From positions 1-5,237 of the forward strand of contig JAGWZT010000175.1 in NCBI GenBank assembly GCA_018971925.1: 5,237 nt of DNA. The letters run 5' to 3'. The position numbers were made by a program, and so were the translations under genes. A model generated the notes under the pieces. It ran no database searches, was not told where the DNA came from, and saw only the letters and a list, made by a program, of their open reading frames with translations. Source of the stretch: Lysobacteraceae bacterium (GTDB lineage: Bacteria > Pseudomonadota > Gammaproteobacteria > Xanthomonadales > Rhodanobacteraceae). Of this stretch, positions 1 through 4,821 are shown one piece after another; the first letter of the stretch is position 1; the number at the start of each line of letters is the position of its first letter.

Positions 1-185
1 GGGCCGATGATCGCGCTGACCCGCTTTTCCGGCAGGTCCATGCTGATGTTCTTCAGCGCCGGGGAGTCGCCGTACAGGAAATTCAGGTTGCGCACCGCCA
101 GCTTGGCTGGCGGCGACACGGTGGCAGCGGCAACCGTCTGCGCTGAAGCCGGAGGCGGGTTGAACAAGGCGGTGTCCTCAGTCAT
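1..185 (-). CDS. pstB: PstB, phosphate ABC transporter ATP-binding protein (N-terminal fragment)
   Basis: PstB is the cytoplasmic ATPase that drives phosphate import through PstC/PstA. Only the first 61 complete codons are in the window. Reading from the ATG at 185-183 gives MTEDTALFNPPP, an Ala/Pro-rich stretch to about residue 27, then LAVRNLNFLYGDSPALKNIS (29-48) and VSAIIG just before the left edge. The RNLNF-YG and ALKNI pattern is the conserved start of the PstB ABC domain, and the IIGP where the sequence stops is the lead-in to Walker A (normally GPSGCGKST), which falls outside. The start overlaps the pstA stop by 8 bases (CATGACTGA), implying translational coupling, with AAGG about 6 bases upstream as a ribosome site. 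The N-terminal leader is some 15 residues longer than in E. coli PstB. No other ATG precedes the domain, so the start is fairly safe. Confidence 0.92.
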   Translation of the reverse strand, partial: MTEDTALFNPPPASAQTVAAATVSPPAKLAVRNLNFLYGDSPALKNISMDLPEKRVSAIIG

Positions 186-1047
186 GGGTGACCTTGTGAC
201 GATGCAGGTACCAGCGCGCGCACAGGCTCAACAGCAACACGAACAGCGTGATCAACAGCGCGCCGGCCCAGGCGATCGCGTGCAGCGCCGGATTGGGATC
301 GTTGGTGTACTGGTAGATCGCCACCGGCAGGCTTTCCATCTTGTTCAGCGGATGAAACGCCATGAAGTTGTTGCCGAAGGCGGTGAACAGCAGCGGCGCG
401 GTTTCGCCGGCCAGCCGCGCCAGTGCCAACAGCACGCCGGTGACGATACCCGAAACCGCTGCGCGCATCAGCACCTGCACGGTCAGCTTCCACTGCGGAA
501 CGCCGAGCGACAAGGCGGCTTCACGCAGCGTGCCCGGTACGAGTTGCAGCATCTCGTCGGTGGTGCGCACGATCACCGGCAGGCCGATCAGCGCCAGCGC
601 GATGGCTCCGGCAAGGCCGGAGAACGACACCGAGCCGTGGGTGAGGTTCGACATCGGCAGCACCACGATCACGTACACGAACAAGCCCAGCACGATGGAC
701 GGCGCCGACAGCAGGATGTCGTTGAGAAAGCGGATGACGGCGCCCAGTTTTGTGCGATTCGCGTACTCGGCAAGAAAGGTGCCGGCCAGGACCCCCACCG
801 GCGCGCACAGCGCGAGCGCGATCATGTCCATGACCAAACTGCCGACGATGGCGTTGGCGAGGCCGCCCTGGTCGGCATAGGCGGTGATCTTCGTGAACAG
901 TTTGAGGTCCAGCGCGCTGATACCGTTCTTCACCGTGATCCACAGGATCCAGACCAGGAACAAGAGGCCCGCCGCGGCGGCCAAGCCGCTGAGCAGCATG
1001 GCCACCACGTTGATGGCGCGCCGGCGAACATAGATGTCGACGGCCAT
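178..1047 (-). CDS. pstA: PstA, phosphate ABC transporter permease
   Basis: PstA is one of the two inner-membrane subunits that form the phosphate channel with PstC. The 289-residue product has the usual length. It begins with a basic cytoplasmic end (MAVDIYVRRR) and a hydrophobic helix at about 12-38. Further membrane segments lie near 65-94, 107-131, 143-161, 197-220 and 258-278. The cytoplasmic EAA loop that contacts PstB is at about 175-215, with REAALSLGVPQWK followed by ARLAGETAPLL, typical of PstA. The start is the ATG at 1047-1045, one base into the pstC stop (TGATG). It has a strong GGAGG at 1059-1055, 7 bases upstream. The open frame continues far upstream inside pstC, but that extension is just the pstC shadow. 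The C-terminus overlaps pstB by 8 bases. Confidence 0.95.
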   Translation of the reverse strand: MAVDIYVRRRAINVVAMLLSGLAAAAGLLFLVWILWITVKNGISALDLKLFTKITAYADQGGLANAIVGSLVMDMIALALCAPVGVLAGTFLAEYANRTKLGAVIRFLNDILLSAPSIVLGLFVYVIVVLPMSNLTHGSVSFSGLAGAIALALIGLPVIVRTTDEMLQLVPGTLREAALSLGVPQWKLTVQVLMRAAVSGIVTGVLLALARLAGETAPLLFTAFGNNFMAFHPLNKMESLPVAIYQYTNDPNPALHAIAWAGALLITLFVLLLSLCARWYLHRHKVTHD

Positions 1048-2018
1048 CACGCGCCCTCCCGCCGCGCGAGCTGGCGCAGCATCAAGCGCGAGATCAACAG
1101 CACCACGAAGGTGACCACGAACAGCAGGAAGCCCAGCGCGATCAGCGCCGAGCGGTGCGTGCCGACCGCCTCGTTGAACTCGTTGGCGATGGAAGAGGAG
1201 ATCGAAGTGCCGGGCATCAACAGTGAAGAAGTGATGTTGTACGCGTTGCCGAGCACGAAGGTCACCGCCATCGTCTCGCCCAGCGCGCGTCCCAGCCCGA
1301 GGAAAATGCCGCCGATCACCGCCGAGCGCGTATACGGCAGCACGATGTCCCACACCACCTCCCAGGTGGTGGAGCCCAGCGCATACGACGATTCCTTGAG
1401 CCGGTTCGGCACGGTCTGGAATACCTCGCGCATCACCGAGCAGATGAACGGCAGGATCATCACCGCCAGCACGATGCCAGCGGTGAGCAGGCCGAGCCCG
1501 ATCGGTGGCCCATCGAACAGTTTGCCGAGCAGCGGGATGCGGCCCAGCGTGGCAGACAGGCCAGGCTCGATGCGCGCCATGAACGGCACGAACACGAACA
1601 GGCCCCACATGCCGTAGATGATCGACGGGATGCTGGCCAGAAGCTCGATGGCCGTGGCGACCGGGCCGCGCAGCCAGGTCGGCGCGATCTCGGTGAGGAA
1701 CAACGCGATGCCGAAACTCAAGGGTACCGCAATGACGAGCGCGACCACCGATGTCACCAGGGTGCCGAAGATGGGCGCCAGCGCACCGTAATCGTCGGTG
1801 ACCGGATTCCAGGCATCGCTGGTCAGGAAATGCAGCCCCTGCCCGAACAACACCTCGCGGCCACCCCAAAGCGTGGACAGCGCTGCGCCCAGCAGCGCGG
1901 CCAGCACCAGCAGCGCACAGGCTTTGAGCAGGCGGCGAAACCAGGCGTCGTGACGAGCGTCCGCACTGCTGCGCCGGTCAATGCGGCTGGTCTCGATGAT
2001 GGCGGGATTCGATGACAT
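1047..2018 (-). CDS. pstC: PstC, phosphate ABC transporter permease
   Basis: PstC pairs with PstA in the inner membrane to form the phosphate translocation path. The 323-residue protein is of normal size. A charged cytoplasmic N-terminus (1-28) precedes a first helix at about 29-51. A periplasmic stretch containing FLTSDAWNPVTDDYGALAPI (64-83) is highly typical of PstC. Other membrane segments lie near 84-108, 119-147, 175-196, 232-258 and 291-313. The EAA loop runs about 209-247 (KESSYALGSTTWEVVW, then GRALGETMAV), the PstB docking site. The ATG at 2018-2016 is preceded only by a weak GGGAA, so translation initiation may be modest compared with pstS and pstA. Its stop shares one base with the pstA start (TGATG). 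The gene lies 213 bases downstream of pstS, with a palindromic repeat between them. Confidence 0.96.
   Translation of the reverse strand: MSSNPAIIETSRIDRRSSADARHDAWFRRLLKACALLVLAALLGAALSTLWGGREVLFGQGLHFLTSDAWNPVTDDYGALAPIFGTLVTSVVALVIAVPLSFGIALFLTEIAPTWLRGPVATAIELLASIPSIIYGMWGLFVFVPFMARIEPGLSATLGRIPLLGKLFDGPPIGLGLLTAGIVLAVMILPFICSVMREVFQTVPNRLKESSYALGSTTWEVVWDIVLPYTRSAVIGGIFLGLGRALGETMAVTFVLGNAYNITSSLLMPGTSISSSIANEFNEAVGTHRSALIALGFLLFVVTFVVLLISRLMLRQLARREGA
1055..1059 (-). promoter_or_regulatory. Ribosome binding site of pstA
   Basis: GGAGG on the minus strand lies 7 bases before the pstA ATG and inside the last codons of pstC. It fixes the pstA start at 1047 and is a better site than the one before pstC. 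Confidence 0.8.
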
Positions 2019-2050
2019 GTGTTCCCGAAGAGCGCGTGCTGTCTCTTGAT

Positions 2051-2176
2051 CGTCATTCCGGGGCTGCCCGCGACGTCTGCGGGCAGGACCCGGATCCAGC
2101 TTCCGGCTTTCCGGTCGAAAGACACTGGATTCCGGGGTCCCTCACCGATGCAGCCGGCGGGGACCCCGGAATGACG
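2051..2176. repeat. Nested palindromic intergenic repeat (MITE/REP-like) between pstS and pstC
   Basis: The ends are a perfect 13-base inverted repeat: CGTCATTCCGGGG (2051-2063) and CCCCGGAATGACG (2164-2176). Inside are an 8-base hairpin (CTGCCCGC 2064-2071 with GCGGGCAG 2079-2086), a bulged stem (2091-2099 with 2125-2134) enclosing a small CTTTC/GAAAG hairpin (2107-2121), and a perfect 13-base hairpin ATTCCGGGGTCCC (2129-2141) with its complement at 2160-2172. The right end can therefore pair with either the outer left arm or the inner arm. No coding frame is apparent. Similar GTCATTCCGG-ended repeats are common between genes in Xanthomonadales; I recall this from general knowledge and could not count copies. 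In the pst transcript it could act as an attenuator or mRNA-stabilising structure, favouring abundant PstS over the membrane subunits. That role is inferred. No T-run follows the hairpins, so a classical terminator is not shown. Confidence 0.8.
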
Positions 2177-2231
2177 AGAAATGTGATCGAAGCTGTTCGC
2201 CAATCCGCAGGTGGCAAGACGTCAATGCTTA

Positions 2232-3260
2232 TTATCGCTTGAACTCGGCTTTCCAATAGCCCTCGATCTGATTCACGAGACTGGCGGGAAGCGGCACATA
2301 GTCCAGGGCCGTTGCCGCGGACTTGCCGTCGCTGTAAGCGTAGCGGAAGAAATCCAGCGCCACCTTCGAATTCGCGGCGTTCTTCGGCTGCTTGTACATG
2401 ATCACCCACGAGGTGGCGGTGATCGGCCACGCATCGGCCCCCGGCGCGTTGGTCATCAACAGGTTGAAGTTCTTCGCGTGCGACCAGTCGGCGGTCGCGG
2501 CGGCAGCCTGGAAGCTGGCGGTTTCAGGGTTGACCACCTTGCCGGCGGCGTTCTTCATGCGCGCGTAGCCAAGCTTGTTCTGCACGGCGTAGGCGTATTC
2601 GACGTAGCCGATCGAGTTCGGAATCTGCTTGACGTAGGCCGACACGCCCTCGTTGCCCTTGCCGCCGATGCCGGTCGGCCAGTTCACCGCGGTGCCCTCG
2701 CCAACCTTGGTTTTCCATTCCGGGCTGACTTTTGACAGATAGTCGGAAAAGTTGAACGTGGTACCCGAACCATCCGAGCGATGCACCACGGTGATCTTCG
2801 TGCTGGGCAGTGCGAGGCCCGGGTTCAACGCCGCAATCGCGGGATCGGACCAGTTGCTGATCTGGCCGAGGAAGATTTTCGCCAGCACCTGGCCATCAAG
2901 CACGAGCTTGCCGGGCGCGATGCCGGCGACGTTGTAGGCCGGCACGATCCCGCCGATGACATCGGGAAACTGGCCCAGGCCGAACTTGGCGAGCGTGGCT
3001 TCGTCCAGCGGCATGTCGCTGGCGCCGAAGTCCACCGTGCCGGCCTTGATCTGCGCGATGCCGCCGCCCGAACCGATCGATTGATAGTTCACGCGGTTGC
3101 CGGTTTTCTCGGCGTAAGCCGCCGACCATTTCGAGATCACCGGATAAACGAAGCTGGAACCGGCGCCGGTGATGTCGGTGGCGTGCGCCGCGCCGATGCC
3201 GAGCGCGAGCGAGGTGGCGAGTGCCAGCAGGCGAAGCTTGTTGCGATGCATTGTGGTCAC
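2232..3260 (-). CDS. pstS: PstS, periplasmic phosphate-binding protein
   Basis: PstS captures phosphate in the periplasm and delivers it to PstCA. Counting from the GTG at 3260, the 342-residue precursor has a signal peptide (basic NKLR, hydrophobic LLALATSLALGIGA, AHA cleavage site) ending near residue 27. The mature protein starts TDITGAGSSF. Phosphate-contact motifs known from E. coli PstS are all present: TGAGSSF (31-37), SIGSGGGI (61-68), DFGASDMPL (77-85) and RSDGSGTT (161-168). The C-terminal half also has GYVEYAYA (218-225) and YVPLP (321-325), usual in the family. GTG at 3260 is preferred because AGGAG (3271-3267) lies 6 bases before it; the in-frame ATG at 3251 would be 15 bases away and would remove only three residues. 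There is no lipobox cysteine, so the protein is soluble. It is the first gene of the operon, behind PhoB-box-like repeats. Confidence 0.96.
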   Translation of the reverse strand: MTTMHRNKLRLLALATSLALGIGAAHATDITGAGSSFVYPVISKWSAAYAEKTGNRVNYQSIGSGGGIAQIKAGTVDFGASDMPLDEATLAKFGLGQFPDVIGGIVPAYNVAGIAPGKLVLDGQVLAKIFLGQISNWSDPAIAALNPGLALPSTKITVVHRSDGSGTTFNFSDYLSKVSPEWKTKVGEGTAVNWPTGIGGKGNEGVSAYVKQIPNSIGYVEYAYAVQNKLGYARMKNAAGKVVNPETASFQAAAATADWSHAKNFNLLMTNAPGADAWPITATSWVIMYKQPKNAANSKVALDFFRYAYSDGKSAATALDYVPLPASLVNQIEGYWKAEFKR

Positions 3261-3266
3261 GCGAAT

Positions 3267-3271
3267 CTCCT
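3267..3271 (-). promoter_or_regulatory. Ribosome binding site that favours the GTG start of pstS
   Basis: AGGAG on the minus strand is followed by the 6-base spacer ATTCGC and then GTG (3260-3258). The nearest ATG (3251) is 15 bases away, beyond normal spacing, so the site argues for GTG. Confidence 0.7.
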
Positions 3272-3295
3272 GGAGCGTCGGGGTTGATGGCGCAC

Positions 3296-3301
3296 ATTCC
3301 A
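3296..3301 (-). promoter_or_regulatory. Possible -10 element of the pstS promoter
   Basis: TGGAAT on the minus strand matches TATAAT at 4 of 6 positions. It lies 10 bases downstream of the last PhoB-like repeat (3318-3312), which is where a -10 box is expected in PhoB-dependent promoters that lack a good -35. The match is weak in a GC-rich genome, so this is a spacing-based guess. Confidence 0.35.
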
Positions 3302-3311
3302 AAGCCCGCGT

Positions 3312-3351
3312 GTTGCAAGTAGATGAGAGAAATGTTTCACGCAGATGACAG
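3312..3351 (-). promoter_or_regulatory. PhoB-box-like tandem repeats driving pstS
   Basis: Pho boxes are tandem 7-base CTGTCAT-like units at 11-base intervals, read in the direction of transcription. On the minus strand I read CTGTCAT (3351-3345, perfect), GTGAAAC (3340-3334, weak), CTCTCAT (3329-3323, 6 of 7) and TTGCAAC (3318-3312, weak), each separated by 4 bases. Two near-consensus units at exact 22-base spacing, just upstream of pstS and facing it, make a PhoB site likely. The two in-between units are degenerate, so the number of bound PhoB dimers is uncertain. Confidence 0.72.
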
Positions 3352-3370
3352 CATGCACGTCGCGCTGCGG

Positions 3371-3410
3371 CTGTCACATGCCGGTCATGTCTTCGGAACA
3401 CGGATGTAAC
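3371..3410 (+). promoter_or_regulatory. PhoB-box-like tandem repeats driving the porin
   Basis: On the plus strand CTGTCAC (3371-3377) and CGGTCAT (3382-3388) are separated by ATGC, a near-ideal 18-base Pho box (CTGTCAT-N4-CTGTCAT). The same 11-base phase continues with TCGGAAC (3393-3399, poor) and ATGTAAC (3404-3410, fair). A weak -10 candidate, CATTGT (3421-3426, 3 of 6), follows 10 bases after the last unit. The array points toward the porin and sits back-to-back with the pstS array, 19 bases between their first units. PhoB control of the porin is inferred from this and from the neighbouring pst/phoR genes. Confidence 0.72.
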
Positions 3411-3442
3411 AGTCGGCCGGCATTGTGCGCCACATCCCGCAG

Positions 3443-3458
3443 CGTCATTCCGGCGCCG
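3443..3458 (+). repeat. Half-site resembling the end of the pstS-pstC repeat
   Basis: CGTCATTCCGGCGCCG in the porin leader shares its first 11 bases with the left end of the 2051-2176 repeat. It then runs into the palindrome CGGCGCCG. I find no matching opposite end nearby, so it may be a decayed or solo repeat end, or chance. In the mRNA it would lie about 20 bases upstream of the porin ribosome site. Confidence 0.35.
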
Positions 3459-3477
3459 TGGGCGTCAAAAGACCAAG

Positions 3478-3482
3478 AGGAG
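3478..3482 (+). promoter_or_regulatory. Ribosome binding site that favours the GTG start of the porin gene
   Basis: AGGAG lies 8 bases before the GTG at 3491. The in-frame ATG at 3503 is 20 bases away, and the upstream GTG at 3425 has no comparable site and would spoil the signal peptide. Confidence 0.75.
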
Positions 3483-3490
3483 ACTCATCC

Positions 3491-4651
3491 GTGCGTATCA
3501 AGATGCTTGCGGCGACGATTGCAGCAGGACTGACCCTCGCCAGCCTCGGCGCGCAGGCGCAAACCGCCGGCGATTCGCAGGAACTTGCCCAACTGCAAGC
3601 CCAACTGGCTGCATTGCAGACCAAGGTCAGCGACCTTGAGCAGAAGCAGCAGGCGCAAGCGCAGGTCCAGGCGCAGGCACCGGCCGCTTCGAACACGCTC
3701 GCCGCCTGGGCCGACGACACCAAGGTTAGCGGCACGTCGTTCATCGATTTCACCAACCTCGACCAGACCAGCAACGGCAAGAAGTCGGCAACTTCGGGCA
3801 CCGGGCTCGACGTGAAACGCTTCTACCTGTCGATCGATCACAAGTTCAATGATGTCTGGTCGGCCAACCTGACCACCGATTTCAACTACGTCAGCAACGA
3901 TGGCGAAACCCAGTTGTTCGTCAAGAAGGCCTATCTGCAGGGCGCGTTCTCGAAGCTGGCCACGCTGCGCGTCGGTTCCGCGAACACGCCGTGGATTCCC
4001 TTCGTCGAGGACTGGTACGGCTACCGCTTCGTCGAGAACACCCTGATCGACCGCCTGAAGTTCGGCAATTCGGCGGACTGGGGTCTGCACCTGCTGGGTG
4101 ACAACGGCATGTTCAATTACCAGGTGTCGGTGCTCAATGGCGCCGGCTACAAGAATCCGACGCGTTCCAACAGCGTCGATTTCGCAGGCCGGGTCGGTTT
4201 CCAGCCAATCAAGGGCCTCATGTTCGCGGTCGGCGGCTACACCGGCGATCTTGGCAAGGACACCGCGACGTCACCGGCACTGCATGACGCGCATCGCTAC
4301 GATGCGATGGCTGCTTACGCCGCCAACGGCTTGCGCCTTGGCGCGGAATGGTTCCGGGCCAGCAACTGGAACAACGTCACCACGACACTCAGTGATGCCG
4401 CCGATGGCTGGTCGCTGTGGGGCAGCTATGACTTCGGCCCCGCGTCGGTATTTGCCCGTTACGACCGCGCCAAGCCGAGCAAGGATCTCAACCCGAACCT
4501 CAAGGACACCTACTACAACGCGGGCGTGGCTTTCCCGATCACCAAGGGCGTGAAGGTGGCCGTCGCCTACAAGGACGAGAAGCTCACCGACAACGCGGCC
4601 ATCAACACCCACTCGCGCGAAATCGGCGCGTGGGCCGAAGTGAAATTCTGA
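3491..4651 (+). CDS. Outer-membrane porin, probably phosphate-selective (OprP/OprO-like)
   Basis: The 386-residue precursor starts at GTG with a signal peptide (MRIKMLAATIAAGLTLASLG, cleavage near AQA/QT at 23-24). Next is a heptad-patterned coiled coil (about 30-52, ELAQLQAQLAALQTKVSDLE), then a Gln/Ala-rich linker (51-67). From about residue 77 the chain alternates polar and aromatic residues in beta-barrel fashion, with conserved-looking KRFYLSIDHKFND (109-121), VKKAYLQG (144-151) and a PFVEDWYGYRF stretch (170-180). It ends in the terminal Phe (AEVKF) used for outer-membrane insertion. An N-terminal coiled coil and this length resemble OprP/OprO-type porins. Substrate choice is inferred mainly from location: divergent from pstS behind its own PhoB-like boxes, with phoR on its other side. 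Porin identity is secure; phosphate versus polyphosphate preference is not shown. No symbol is assigned for that reason. Confidence 0.88.
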   Translation: MRIKMLAATIAAGLTLASLGAQAQTAGDSQELAQLQAQLAALQTKVSDLEQKQQAQAQVQAQAPAASNTLAAWADDTKVSGTSFIDFTNLDQTSNGKKSATSGTGLDVKRFYLSIDHKFNDVWSANLTTDFNYVSNDGETQLFVKKAYLQGAFSKLATLRVGSANTPWIPFVEDWYGYRFVENTLIDRLKFGNSADWGLHLLGDNGMFNYQVSVLNGAGYKNPTRSNSVDFAGRVGFQPIKGLMFAVGGYTGDLGKDTATSPALHDAHRYDAMAAYAANGLRLGAEWFRASNWNNVTTTLSDAADGWSLWGSYDFGPASVFARYDRAKPSKDLNPNLKDTYYNAGVAFPITKGVKVAVAYKDEKLTDNAAINTHSREIGAWAEVKF

Positions 4652-4660
4652 CAGGTATCT

Positions 4661-4688
4661 GGCCCCTCTCCCTCCGGGAGAGGCGGCC
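4661..4688 (+). terminator. Hairpin after the porin gene, possible terminator
   Basis: Ten bases after the porin stop, CCTCTCCC (4665-4672) pairs with GGGAGAGG (4676-4683) around a 3-base loop. Flanking GGCC (4661-4664) and GGCC (4685-4688) extend the stem past a one-base bulge. The stem is strong, but no T-run follows. It may be a Rho-assisted stop or a 3' mRNA cap rather than a classical intrinsic terminator. Confidence 0.5.
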
Positions 4689-4812
4689 GTGGGCCGAGCG
4701 CATAGCGCTGGGTGAGGATGCGGCCTTGCGCAAGATCCCGACCCCCACTCGGCGCCATGCGCCACCACGGAGAGTTTCCGGCCAAAGCTGGCGGCTCTCC
4801 CGAGGGGAGCGC
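4663..4812. repeat. Hairpin-rich intergenic element with imperfect inverted ends between porin and phoR
   Basis: The left end (4668-4684) and the reverse complement of the right end (4793-4809) agree at 14 of 17 bases. Between them are small hairpins: AGCGC/GCGCT (4697-4709), GGCGC/GCGCC (4751-4763) and an imperfect GGAGAG/CTCTCC stem (4769-4800). The last lies about 21 bases past the phoR stop and could end the phoR transcript. CTCTCCC-rich inverted repeats are a frequent kind of intergenic filler in Xanthomonadales, as I recall. The exact borders are uncertain. I see no credible gene in this spacer; short frames across it are not supported by ribosome sites or recognisable protein. Confidence 0.5.
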
Positions 4813-4821
4813 AACGGAATC

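Noticed and set aside
7..1617. Long plus-strand frame (536 codons) opposite pstA and pstC
   Set aside because: Its translation is low-complexity Arg/Gln/His/Asp-rich with no recognisable domain, and it lies antisense to two certain permease genes. This is typical of GC-rich codon bias.
1048..1869. Upstream extension of the pstA frame inside pstC
   Set aside because: It is an out-of-frame reading of pstC. The GGAGG site and ATG at 1047 define pstA.
2211..3287. Plus-strand frames opposite pstS
   Set aside because: They are antisense to a fully recognisable PstS and have no domain signature or supporting ribosome site.
3252..3401. Longer pstS start up to 3401
   Set aside because: It would run through the Pho-box region and bury the signal peptide 50 residues in. 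Only the GTG at 3260 has a good ribosome site.
3425..3490. Longer porin start at the GTG at 3425
   Set aside because: It would add 22 residues of non-signal sequence before a clean signal peptide. AGGAG at 3478-3482 serves the GTG at 3491.
3345..3533. Small plus-strand frame in the divergent promoter region
   Set aside because: It crosses both the PhoB-like boxes and the porin start and has no recognisable product.
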